Assembly (NCBI GenBank): GCA_016840125.1 | Contig: JAEOSY010000394.1 | Coordinates: forward strand, 1-51,689 | DNA from: Candidatus Helarchaeota archaeon | GTDB lineage: Archaea > Asgardarchaeota > Lokiarchaeia > Helarchaeales > HEL-GB-A | DNA length: 51,689 nt | Direction of reading: 5' to 3' | In this document: positions 8,068-16,260 of the stretch, piece by piece | Position numbering within the stretch: position 1 is the first letter of the stretch | How the letters are laid out: the number at the start of each line of letters is the position of its first letter | Position numbers and translations under genes: made by a program | Notes under the pieces: model-generated | What the model saw: the letters and a program-made list of their open reading frames with translations, nothing else | Told to the model about the DNA's origin: nothing | The model's database searches: none

Positions 8068-9210
8068 CTATAATCCTAATACTTTATATGCTATCTTAAG
8101 GCGTTGCACCTCAGACGTTCCCTCATAAATGGTTGTAATCTTAGAGTCGCGATAGAAACGTTCAACGGGGTAATCTTTACAGTAACCATACCCACCGTGA
8201 ATTTGTACAGCTTTCTCAGACGCTTTCACAGCAGCTTCTGCAGCGAATAATTTAGCCATACTGGCTTGTTTTGAGAATCTGATACCCTTATCCTTGAAAT
8301 ATGCCGCTCGATAGGTCAGCAGACGGGCGGCATCAATTTCAGTAGCCATGTCGGCAATCCACCACTGAATTGCCTGAAAATTAGCTATCGTTTGACCAAA
8401 CTGCTCCCGTTCATTCGCATATTTAACAGAGGCATCAAGGGCAGCCTGAGCAATTCCAACTGCTTGGGCTGCAATTCCAATCCGCGCGCTGTCAAGAACC
8501 TGAAGTGCCATTCGATATCCGTTATTCAGTTGTCCAAGGAGATTTTTTTTGGGAATTCGGCAGTCCTCGAATACTAATTCAGCAGTATCAGATCCAGTAA
8601 TTCCCAACTTTTCCTCAATAACACCAATAGAGAATCCGGGAGTCCCTTTCTCAACAATGAATACGCTTACACCATTTTTAAAACTCTTTTTATCGGTTCG
8701 AGCAAAAACTAAGACAGTTTTAGCAATACTCCCGTTAGTTATGAAAATTTTTGTTCCATTAATAACCCATTCGTTGCCATCCAAAACAGCATTTGTTTGT
8801 ATATTAGCTGCGTCCGATCCGGCGTTCGGTTCCGTCAGGGCAAAGGCACCCAGTTTCTTTCCTTTTGCCATGGGTACCAGATATTGGCGTTTTTGAGCTT
8901 CAGTACCAAACAGGTAAATAGGATAGGCGGCAACTGAGTTATGAACGCACACGGTTACACCACTGCTGGCGCACGCTTTGGAAAGCTCATCGATGCAGAT
9001 TGCATAGGAGATAGTATCTAGCCCGGCGCCACCGTATTTTTGTGGAACTACCAATCCAAAGAAACCCATTATAGCCAGCTTTTTCAGAATTTCGCTGGGT
9101 ATTCGACCTTCCCTATCAATTAGGGAAGCATATGGTAGAATCTCGTTTTTAACAAACTCACGAACGACCTTTCTTATCATTTTTTGTTGTTCTGATAAAT
9201 CAAAATCCAT
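8068..9210 (-). CDS. Acyl-CoA dehydrogenase
   Basis: 380 residues, the normal length. It oxidises acyl-CoA to trans-2-enoyl-CoA, or runs the reverse reaction in an Etf-bifurcating complex, with FAD. Signatures seen: GFFGLVVPQKYGGAGLD (N-terminal), FALTEPNAGSDAANIQTNA (substrate/FAD motif), and the C-terminal RDSKITTIYEGTSEVQRL, where the Glu of YEG is the usual catalytic base. QIHGGYGYCKDYPVERFYRD is also typical. Leading gene of the three-gene operon with etfB and etfA; etfB starts 9 bases beyond its stop. Chain length is not predictable from this. Confidence 0.93.
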   Translation of the reverse strand: MDFDLSEQQKMIRKVVREFVKNEILPYASLIDREGRIPSEILKKLAIMGFFGLVVPQKYGGAGLDTISYAICIDELSKACASSGVTVCVHNSVAAYPIYLFGTEAQKRQYLVPMAKGKKLGAFALTEPNAGSDAANIQTNAVLDGNEWVINGTKIFITNGSIAKTVLVFARTDKKSFKNGVSVFIVEKGTPGFSIGVIEEKLGITGSDTAELVFEDCRIPKKNLLGQLNNGYRMALQVLDSARIGIAAQAVGIAQAALDASVKYANEREQFGQTIANFQAIQWWIADMATEIDAARLLTYRAAYFKDKGIRFSKQASMAKLFAAEAAVKASEKAVQIHGGYGYCKDYPVERFYRDSKITTIYEGTSEVQRLKIAYKVLGL

Positions 9211-9278
9211 TTAACCCACTTAACAATCTTTTTTTTTCTTTTTTATGTTAAACAACTTCATTTTTTAAAAAATTAATG

Positions 9279-9301
9279 GATAGATTTGAAGTCCATCTAT
9301 C
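9279..9301. repeat. Small inverted repeat in the 186-bp gap before acd
   Basis: GATAGAT (9279-9285) pairs with ATCTATC (9295-9301) across nine bases. A second short one, CCCCT...AGGGG, follows at about 9331-9350. Together they lie between the start of the acyl-CoA dehydrogenase gene and the end of the RING-like gene upstream; the second could be a transcription end for the latter. Evidence is weak. Confidence 0.25.
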
Positions 9302-9396
9302 TAATGAGTGAATAAATTTTTTCAAACACCCCTTAAACTTAAAGAGGGGGAGAAACTACAAGCTGCGGGAAGCCCTATAACATCTACTTATCAGAA

Positions 9397-10521
9397 TTAC
9401 TTCTTTTTTATTTGTTTTTTAAATTCTTTATAATCAATCGGTTTGCGACATTCTGGGCATTCCTTTGAAATTTTGAGGTAATCTAGGAAGTGATCTGTAT
9501 GAGCCAATATTCCACAATGAGGGCATTTCACGGTATTCTTATCGTCCTTTTTTATTTCCAAACCACAGACCGTGCAAGAGATGCTAGCAACTTCCTGTTC
9601 GTAAAGTTTATTCTGGCAAACAGGGCAGCTTCCGGTTTTTTTCACCCACTCAAGAAAGTGCTGCTCGTGAGCAGGGATACCACATTTTGGGCAATTAACT
9701 AGTTCATCCGGTCTAATAAAGCGAAAACATATTGAACACTTGAAGATTTGTCTACTACATTTTGGATTCGAACAATATTTTGCGTCTTTATCCAATTCTA
9801 CACCACAATAAGGGCATAAATAAAGCTTTCCTGGAGGTTCATATGCGAAAACTTGGGTTGTGAAATCTAATTTTCCAGTAATTTCTCGATCTTTTGACAT
9901 TGTTTCTAGTATTTTAATTATAACTTCCATACTCGTACCCATTGCTTCTAGTATTTCCAGAAATGGAATATAGGTGGTATTTAGCTCTGAATAGTAGTTT
10001 TCGATAAAAGCTTTAACCCCTTCTTTTAATTTAGAAATGACATTATTGTAGTCTTCTCGGACAAACATTAAGGTATTATTAATATTCATTTCAATTATTG
10101 GATCATCAATACCTTGTGTCAGGATGAAGTAAGGGAGAAGTGGATATAATTCTTCAGGAACCGTTTTCGCCATTTCTAAGATTAATTCTGATGCCATATT
10201 CTTGTCAGTAGTTGTCTGAGGAACCCTGAGTATGTTTATAAGAGTCAACACAGCCCGTCTAAAATCACGTGTATCCACATAGAATTTCGCTCCTTGAAAA
10301 TCAGGGTAAGCATTGGAATCGTTTATATCGGGAGCAAAAGGGAATAATAATTCTGGAATCCCTTCTTCAACTGATGCAGTTTCTGAATCTGTTTGTGATT
10401 TCTCTTCAGTAGATGGTGTACTGCTTGATAATGCTGAGTCCAAGGCATCTAAAACGTCTGAATAAAAGGTATCATCTTGACCGTCTTTCTTCTCCTTATC
10501 GGGTCGCTCTTCTTCGCCCAT
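9397..10521 (-). CDS. Helical protein with C-terminal zinc ribbon and two tandem RING-like domains
   Basis: 374 residues. Residues 1-65 are charged and low-complexity. About 75-235 is helical, HEAT-like in rhythm. The C-terminal 140 residues carry a zinc ribbon (CPYCGVELDKDAKYC) and then two copies of a C-x2-C...C-x2-C-x4-H-x2-H...C-x2-C unit: CSICFRF...CPKCGIPAHEQH...CPVC and CTVCGLE...CPHCGILAHTDH...CPEC. The spacing matches RING/treble-clef domains with the second histidine pair shifted. Such domains recruit E2 enzymes in ubiquitin-type systems. It follows the RWD/UBC-like protein by 65 bases on the same strand. An E3-like role is inferred, not shown. Confidence 0.65.
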   Translation of the reverse strand: MGEEERPDKEKKDGQDDTFYSDVLDALDSALSSSTPSTEEKSQTDSETASVEEGIPELLFPFAPDINDSNAYPDFQGAKFYVDTRDFRRAVLTLINILRVPQTTTDKNMASELILEMAKTVPEELYPLLPYFILTQGIDDPIIEMNINNTLMFVREDYNNVISKLKEGVKAFIENYYSELNTTYIPFLEILEAMGTSMEVIIKILETMSKDREITGKLDFTTQVFAYEPPGKLYLCPYCGVELDKDAKYCSNPKCSRQIFKCSICFRFIRPDELVNCPKCGIPAHEQHFLEWVKKTGSCPVCQNKLYEQEVASISCTVCGLEIKKDDKNTVKCPHCGILAHTDHFLDYLKISKECPECRKPIDYKEFKKQIKKK

Positions 10522-10586
10522 TTTTCTTCAACTTTATAAATTTTTATTAATATTTCACCGTTTTTATATAAAAATTATCGGTTTTT

Positions 10587-11684
10587 TCAGTACAATACTC
10601 TTTGTTGTGAATGGCAGGACGGGCATTTTCGAGCGTGTTTAACCTGCGCTGCCCAACAGCATTTATGGAAATTTGCGTTGCATGAACTGCATCGGTGGAT
10701 ACAATCGAGTTCACCAGAAATACCGTGTATCTTCGTCTGCTTGATAGGTTTCTTGCATGTGGGGCATTGGTATTGGTGACAAAGCTGACAAATATTTTTT
10801 GATTCTTGCTTAAGATAGTTCTTAATATCATCCAGAATTTTAGTTACGGTATTTACATGCTGCCATTGGTTATATTGAGAGAGAAGGAATTTATTGAAGG
10901 CAGCTCTCTTATCCTCTGGATGTATTGTTCGTAATTCTAGGTTAGGGGGAGCTATTGGGAATTCCTCTGTTAAAGTCACTTCAATAACGCAGTATTCACC
11001 GGTTTCAATTTCAACTCGGACTTCAAAGATCAAGATATTTGCATTAAACTTCTTAATTATTTTTTGGTAGGCTTTACTTTTCTCTAAATGTTTCAATTCG
11101 TCCATGATTCTTGTTCGATGATCAATTTTCCGTGATATTTCTCGACAGATATCAATGAGACTCAATCTTGGCCACTGCTTTATGGAACTTATTTCGTCGA
11201 TTTTGATAACCTTTTCGAGGGCAGGAGAGAACAGAAGTGTTGGAGGGTTAGGCTTTTTTTGTAGGATATCAAATTCATATGTTTTCATTTTAGAGGAAAT
11301 TAAAAGCACATGGAGTCTATAGGGACCGACCATGTCGCTATTGAATTCCATCATCACTTCTTCCATTTCATCGTTTGGGTATATGACACGTTGGAGAATC
11401 ACTTCCAATTCTCGTACAATATCCACAATATGGGGGGGATTACTGTTATCCCATTCACGTAAGGTAGGTAGAAATCGTTGTGGATCTCCCAGTTCTTCAA
11501 GTAAATTTGGTGGAACGGACATTTGAGGTTTCTCGGGATATTTTTCAAAGTTTACCTGGATTTGATAATGTATTTGAGGAGTAATTGACAAATAGACCGT
11601 AATTTCTGCAGGTTTTTTTTCGTCATAATCCGCACTGTATTCTCTTAGAACCAGATTATTCTCATTCTCGAGCGAATTTTCCAT
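10587..11684 (-). CDS. Protein with three RWD/UBC-like domains and a C-terminal RING-like zinc domain
   Basis: 365 residues from the ATG at 11684 (an in-frame TTG at 11726 is possible); a TATA element (AGTTATATATT, minus strand) lies about 45 bases upstream. Three units look like the UBC/RWD fold, a strand with P-x2-P turn and a closing helix: about 10-105 (YPEKPQMSVPPNL...WDNSNPPHIVDIV), about 110-200 (KKPNPPTLLFSPALEK) and about 210-310 (EEFPIAPPNLELRTIHPED). None keeps an obvious E2 catalytic Cys. The last 55 residues are zinc-binding: CQLC, CPTCKK, CSSCNANFHKCC, CPSC. Eukaryotic RNF25 and RNF14 join RWD and RING domains. An adaptor or E3 in a ubiquitin-like pathway is plausible; no E1 or ubiquitin gene lies in the window. 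Confidence 0.6.
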   Translation of the reverse strand: MENSLENENNLVLREYSADYDEKKPAEITVYLSITPQIHYQIQVNFEKYPEKPQMSVPPNLLEELGDPQRFLPTLREWDNSNPPHIVDIVRELEVILQRVIYPNDEMEEVMMEFNSDMVGPYRLHVLLISSKMKTYEFDILQKKPNPPTLLFSPALEKVIKIDEISSIKQWPRLSLIDICREISRKIDHRTRIMDELKHLEKSKAYQKIIKKFNANILIFEVRVEIETGEYCVIEVTLTEEFPIAPPNLELRTIHPEDKRAAFNKFLLSQYNQWQHVNTVTKILDDIKNYLKQESKNICQLCHQYQCPTCKKPIKQTKIHGISGELDCIHRCSSCNANFHKCCWAAQVKHARKCPSCHSQQRVLY

Positions 11685-11788
11685 TCTGATCGCCTGTCTG
11701 ATAATCTTTCGATTATGGAGATTCAACTAATATATAACTTCTCACTATTAAAAAAGAGAAAACAAATATTTTTAATTTAGAAAAGTCT

Positions 11789-11817
11789 TAAAAGTTATAA
11801 AAAACCGTGGGGAGTCC
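11789..11817 (+). promoter_or_regulatory. TATA-like element and ribosome-binding site of the roadblock/HTH gene
   Basis: AAAAGTTATAAAAAAC ends about 15 bases before the ATG at 11820, and GGGGAG follows it. The very short spacing would leave little or no 5' leader if this is the TATA box, so the true one may lie further upstream. Confidence 0.35.
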
Positions 11818-11819
11818 TC

Positions 11820-14015
11820 ATGCCCAAAAGAATTGACGTAATCGCCGGAGAAATAATGACTGAGATGGAAAAGCTCCTGCTTGAAAGAGTATATGTTGCT
11901 ATTATCAAGGAGGGGAAAGTAATTTACTCATCTACTGCTCTTGATAAACATATTGAATTATTAAAATTATTTGCAATCACAGAATTCAAACAATTACCTT
12001 CCCTTGGTCATTCCTTTCCCCTTCCTGGAACAAATTTAGCTATATTTAAGGTTAGCGATGATTATTTGGTCGCACTTTACACTAAAAAAGGGTATCAGGG
12101 GCAATTATTATCCTTTAAGACAAAAATTAATCAGTACAAGACTGATCTTCAGCAAGCTTCCGAATTGTCTACACCAAACCTTGTCGAAACTGAAGCGAAA
12201 GGTCAAATATTGCCAAAACTTACACAAACGGTATCCTTGACCATGGGGATGTCTGAAGATGAGTCAGCTGTATTGAAACTGTGCGATGGTAACCATTCAA
12301 TAAGAGAGATACTCATCAAGACTCGGATTCCCCGAAAGAACGTGGTTGATATTATACGTCGTTATGAGCAGAAAGAATGGCTTAAGCTCGATTTTCAAGG
12401 GGAAATAGACGTAACCCCCATAAGTATAAAAAAATTTCCAGAAACTGCGGTACGACTGGGAATGATCTCGAAAAAAAGTTATGATATTAATGAGCTATGT
12501 AACGGAACTAACACGATCCAAGATATTGCAGATAAATTATTAATTTCGGAGCGAGAACTCAAAAAAATCCTAAAAAAGATGGAAAAAAACAAAATTACCA
12601 AAATGACAGTTAAGATTCCAGAGGAAGAACCTTCTGTTACTGAAACACCCGCGGTAGTAGCGGAGAAAATAGAAGAAACAATATCAAATCCCGAGTTATA
12701 TATAAAACCAATCTTAACGGCAAGTGTTTCGTTCTCTATGGGGTTCGATCAAAATGAGAAAAGAATTTTGGAATTATTAGATGGGTCGCATACTATAATC
12801 GATCTTTACCATGTAACTCGAGTGGGGATTGTGGACATATTTAATACTATTTTTAAATATGAAGAAAAGGGTTGGATTCGAATTCCGATAGAAGATTTCA
12901 TGAAAATTGTAGCAATCAAAGAAAAATTAAAATCAGAGTTTGATACGGCAGTCCTCGAAGCTAATTATAACCAATTAATGGAGAAACAAGTGGCTCCCGC
13001 GGCCCCCTCACTAGAGTTAGCAGAGCAAGTATTAGCGGAGACAGCAGCCTTAGCTGACGAGGAGAGGGAAATTATGGCAGACTTGCATCAGAGAATTCAA
13101 AATGAATTACCTCTCATGCCTGAACTTGCCCGAACGAAACTAGTAGAAAAATTAGTTAAATTATCAGCTCATTCACGGGAGGGGATGTTGGGCAAATTAC
13201 TTACTTCAGAATCCTCTAGAAAATTCAGAAAACCCGCAGCCCCACCTGTCCAAGTACCCGCTGTTCCAGCTCCACCTGCTCCGCCCGTCCAAACACGACC
13301 ACCGCCACCCATTCAGGCACCACCGCCACCGGTACAACCGTCCCTACCTTTAAATAGTCCAACAGATCTATATACACCAGTAATAGACGAAACACCCTTA
13401 ATTCAGCCCTCTCAACTCCTAGATCAAGGTGCTTCTGAGGAACCACTAGTAAAACCCTTACCGGACAATTTACTTTCACCCAGAATACCTGTAACACCAC
13501 CCCCAGACGTTCCATCCCAACCTACGCAGCCTATCCCCCCACCCCCTCCTATAGCTCCCACAACTCCTACAATAAGTCCTCAAGCAAGCGTTGGTGAAAC
13601 AGCAGCTGAAGGAGATCAACTTACAGAGGTTTTAAGTTTTATTGATAGTCTTCTAGGAATTCCAGAAATCCTGTATTTAGCCCTAATAGATTATGGAGGA
13701 TCAGTTTTTTACCAAACTACTAAGGAAACAAGCATGTGGGATATCAGTAGGGATACTTTGAAATTCATTCAAAATTGGAATTCACAAGCTCCTTCTGTAT
13801 TTTTAGGAGGGGATATCAAATATGCTGTTATTAAAACAGAGCCGGATATGCTCATTGCTACAAATGTCAAAGGATTTGGACATATCGTCGCAATTCCAAT
13901 TAATGATAAGCTTTTTATCTTAACTAAAGTCAGTAAAGAAGGGGATGCCCTCTTAATCGCTGAGGATGTCGCAATTGTAGCTAAACAAATCAAAGAAATG
14001 TTTCCATCCGCCTAG
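11820..14015 (+). CDS. Large protein with roadblock/longin-like ends, winged-helix repeats and a proline-rich linker
   Basis: 731 residues, no membrane segment. About 1-110 reads as a roadblock/longin-like sensor domain (VYVAIIKEGKVIYSS; NLAIFKVSDDYLVALYTKKG). About 135-380 has three winged-helix-like units with a shared pattern: AVLKLCDGNHSIREIL, YDINELCNGTNTIQDIA and RILELLDGSHTIIDLY. About 470-600 is a proline-rich, probably disordered linker. About 610-731 is a second roadblock-like domain (EILYLALIDYGGSVFYQT; DMLIATNVKGFGHIVAIPI). In archaea and bacteria, roadblock domains bind small GTPases. Divergent from the RWD/RING gene, head-to-head over 135 bases. A GTPase-linked regulator is inferred. 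Confidence 0.65.
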   Translation: MPKRIDVIAGEIMTEMEKLLLERVYVAIIKEGKVIYSSTALDKHIELLKLFAITEFKQLPSLGHSFPLPGTNLAIFKVSDDYLVALYTKKGYQGQLLSFKTKINQYKTDLQQASELSTPNLVETEAKGQILPKLTQTVSLTMGMSEDESAVLKLCDGNHSIREILIKTRIPRKNVVDIIRRYEQKEWLKLDFQGEIDVTPISIKKFPETAVRLGMISKKSYDINELCNGTNTIQDIADKLLISERELKKILKKMEKNKITKMTVKIPEEEPSVTETPAVVAEKIEETISNPELYIKPILTASVSFSMGFDQNEKRILELLDGSHTIIDLYHVTRVGIVDIFNTIFKYEEKGWIRIPIEDFMKIVAIKEKLKSEFDTAVLEANYNQLMEKQVAPAAPSLELAEQVLAETAALADEEREIMADLHQRIQNELPLMPELARTKLVEKLVKLSAHSREGMLGKLLTSESSRKFRKPAAPPVQVPAVPAPPAPPVQTRPPPPIQAPPPPVQPSLPLNSPTDLYTPVIDETPLIQPSQLLDQGASEEPLVKPLPDNLLSPRIPVTPPPDVPSQPTQPIPPPPPIAPTTPTISPQASVGETAAEGDQLTEVLSFIDSLLGIPEILYLALIDYGGSVFYQTTKETSMWDISRDTLKFIQNWNSQAPSVFLGGDIKYAVIKTEPDMLIATNVKGFGHIVAIPINDKLFILTKVSKEGDALLIAEDVAIVAKQIKEMFPSA

Positions 14016-14078
14016 TAATTATTAGATGACACTATTATTTGTATTAAAATTCTTACAGATTGCGTTCGAGGTTAAGTA

Positions 14079-14717
14079 ATGATTTATGGAGTGTGGATAA
14101 TTCACCGCGATGGTAAGTGTTTAATTTTTCGCGAATATGAAACTTTAAATATTAATGAACAGCTTTTTTCGGGATTTCTTGTTGCAATTTTATCATTCTC
14201 AAAAGAAATTAGCAGTAGAAAGTTGAAAAAATTAACGCTTGAAGATTTAATTCTCTATTATGAGAATATTGAATCAGAAAGAATTGTTTTTGTAATTGCT
14301 ACAGATTCGAAAGAGCGGGAGGGAAAAATTAGAGAAAAAATCAGTCTTCTTGAAGAAGCCTTTCTGCTTGAGTATAAGGATGCTCTACAAACGTGGAATA
14401 ATGATATTCAAATTTTCAACCAATTCAGCAAGAAAATTGATCAAATTGTTAAAAGCAAGGGGCGGCATGTCCCTTTAATTGATTTTAACTTTATCTCCAA
14501 GGCTTCGTTTGAACCATTTATTGAAAAATTTTCACAATTATTTGGGAAAAAAGATAAAAAAGAAATGGATAAATTAGAAAATACGGTAAGAACTCTGGAT
14601 ACAATTTCAGAGAGAAAAGAGAATTTTAAGGCGGCTTCCTTTATCTTAGATACCCACAAAAGGATGAGTGAAACACTTAAACGATTGATTAATAAAATAT
14701 ATAAAAAGAAGGATTGA
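14079..14717 (+). CDS. Longin-like domain protein
   Basis: 212 residues. The N-terminal 120 read as a longin-like fold: GVWIIHRDGKCLIFREY, NEQLFSGFLVAILSFSKEIS, ERIVFVIATDSKEREGKIRE. The same layout (short strand, 'sensor' strand, Q-L-x-SGF helix, a V-x-DSK strand) recurs at 25624 and 26909. The remainder is charged and helical. Longin domains in eukaryotes act in vesicle trafficking and GTPase regulation, and many are known in Asgard archaea. GAGG lies 9 bases before the ATG. The unknown ORF at 14721 follows at 3 bases, indicating a transcriptional unit. Confidence 0.6.
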   Translation: MIYGVWIIHRDGKCLIFREYETLNINEQLFSGFLVAILSFSKEISSRKLKKLTLEDLILYYENIESERIVFVIATDSKEREGKIREKISLLEEAFLLEYKDALQTWNNDIQIFNQFSKKIDQIVKSKGRHVPLIDFNFISKASFEPFIEKFSQLFGKKDKKEMDKLENTVRTLDTISERKENFKAASFILDTHKRMSETLKRLINKIYKKKD

Positions 14718-14720
14718 ACT

Positions 14721-15122
14721 ATGAGCCCTAAAGAAAAAGAGACTACACAAAAAGCAACGTATATAACAATATATATTCATGAGCCGAAGCAAATTTCAGA
14801 AACCAAAAATAATACTCTCTCTAAATCAAGTGGAATTATACGTGTAAGGGGATTAAATAAGAAAGAGAAACAATGGCTAACGTTATCTTATAAGATCCCC
14901 ATGAAAAATTTAGGAATAGAAGAGGGCGCGGGAAAAAAGGTTATCTTAGAAAAGTTGCTGAATCCATACTCTATTATCAATAAAGATACAAAAGGCTTGC
15001 TAACAAAATTATTAGACCAATATGGCCCAATAAAATCTAAAGGGAGAGATCGATTAGAGTATAAAACAGAACGTTTTAAGAAGAAATGGAAGATGAAAGT
15101 TAGGCGAGTGGGCGGGGTCTAA
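14721..15122 (+). CDS. Basic hypothetical protein
   Basis: 133 residues, strongly basic, no membrane segment, no cysteine motif. Strands are suggested near the start (ATYITIYIHEPKQ) and at about 40-60 (GIIRVRGLNKKEKQWLTLSY). The C-terminal third has many Lys and Arg (RLEYKTERFKKKWKMKVRRV), as in nucleic-acid-binding proteins. I recognise no family. It starts 3 bases after the longin-like gene and should be cotranscribed with it. A nucleic-acid role is only a guess from charge. Confidence 0.5.
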   Translation: MSPKEKETTQKATYITIYIHEPKQISETKNNTLSKSSGIIRVRGLNKKEKQWLTLSYKIPMKNLGIEEGAGKKVILEKLLNPYSIINKDTKGLLTKLLDQYGPIKSKGRDRLEYKTERFKKKWKMKVRRVGGV

Positions 15123-15218
15123 CAAATTAGAGCGTAGAAATTAAAGATTAATTAAAAATTATCCAGATAGATTAGTTATTTTTATATCTCTTATTTTCTA
15201 ATTTTAATAGATTGATTT

Positions 15219-16217
15219 ATGAAAAGACTATTTCGCGTATCTAAAAACATATTTTGTTTACTTCCCCGAAGTAGCACTATTATCAGCGCAAATATTAATA
15301 TTATAAAATCTAAGGACCCTGCGTTGATTGATTGCGGTTCGGTTTTTGATATTAACTTAAATTATTTTCAGAAAATACTAAAGGTATTAGGAATTAAGAC
15401 AATTAAAAAGATAATCATTACACATTCTCACATTGATCATTGCCAGAATGCAGGTCATTTTGCAGAATACTTTGGAGCAGAAATCATTGCTCATAAGAAC
15501 ACGATTCCGATATTAAAACAAAGTAAGCGTGGTTCAATTGATGCGTTTGAATATTGGGATTTAGTTGAAGAAGCGTTTCCATTCGTTTTTCGTAGTCGAT
15601 TAAGTCAGCTCTACCGCCGTATAATTCTGATGGGATATAATTTTTTTGTATTTAGAAGAAGTAAGCGAGTGAAGGAAGTAACTGCAGTAGGGGATGGAGA
15701 TATAATAGATTTGGGGAATATGGATCTTCAAGTGTTATTTACCCCAGGACATAGCAATGATAGTATCTGCTTGATTGAAAAACAACAAAAGGTTATTTTT
15801 ACTGGAGATATGATTCCGTGGACCCCTTATATTCATACAGATATTGAAACATTTCGGTCTTCTATAATAAAAATTCTTAACTACTTAGAAAAGTATGATA
15901 TCCGACTCATGGTTCGGGGACACCAAAAACCATTGAATGCGGTAGTTGAAAGAGAGAATTATAGAGAATTTATTAAAGATATGATCTTAGCTGAAAAGCG
16001 ATTGATTAAGTTACTAGAACATAAATCACCTATGACATCGCAAAAAATGCTTCCTTATATTTTTCGGCGCTCACACCTTACACACCAACTAGTTTATCGT
16101 ATCCTTTTTAGAACCCAACAGTTTTGGATCGCAAAATACATCCAAAATCTCGAGAATAAGGGATTAATTAAGCGGGTGACTAAAGGAAAGAAAACTATGT
16201 ATAAACTTTCAGAGTAA
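15219..16217 (+). CDS. Metallo-beta-lactamase-fold hydrolase with C-terminal winged helix
   Basis: 332 residues. The metal-binding signature is ITHSHIDHCQNAGHF (H-x-H-x-D-H, about 68-82), followed by FTPGHSNDSICLIEK (His of motif 3), VIFTGDMIPW (Asp of motif 4) and VRGHQKPL (final His). These are the features of the glyoxalase-II-like/MBLAC2 type. The last 75 residues form a helix-turn-helix (HQLVYRILFRTQQFWIAKYI, then NLENKGLIKRVTKGKK). In this family such a C-terminal helix domain occurs in LACTB2-like proteins. Substrate unknown; hydrolysis of a thioester, phosphodiester or nucleic acid is possible. ArsA-like gene follows. Confidence 0.85.
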   Translation: MKRLFRVSKNIFCLLPRSSTIISANINIIKSKDPALIDCGSVFDINLNYFQKILKVLGIKTIKKIIITHSHIDHCQNAGHFAEYFGAEIIAHKNTIPILKQSKRGSIDAFEYWDLVEEAFPFVFRSRLSQLYRRIILMGYNFFVFRRSKRVKEVTAVGDGDIIDLGNMDLQVLFTPGHSNDSICLIEKQQKVIFTGDMIPWTPYIHTDIETFRSSIIKILNYLEKYDIRLMVRGHQKPLNAVVERENYREFIKDMILAEKRLIKLLEHKSPMTSQKMLPYIFRRSHLTHQLVYRILFRTQQFWIAKYIQNLENKGLIKRVTKGKKTMYKLSE

Positions 16218-16260
16218 ACTTGAACAGGGATAGTTGGATAATTTTATGAGGAAAATAGTT

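Noticed and set aside
10547..10831. A 94-residue minus-strand frame rich in Asn and Arg
   Set aside because: It overlaps the C-terminal zinc region of the RWD/RING gene in another frame and has no ribosome-binding site or coherent composition.
13225..13515. A valine- and leucine-rich antisense frame of 96 residues
   Set aside because: It is the complement of the proline-rich linker of the roadblock/HTH protein; repetitive proline codons create it.
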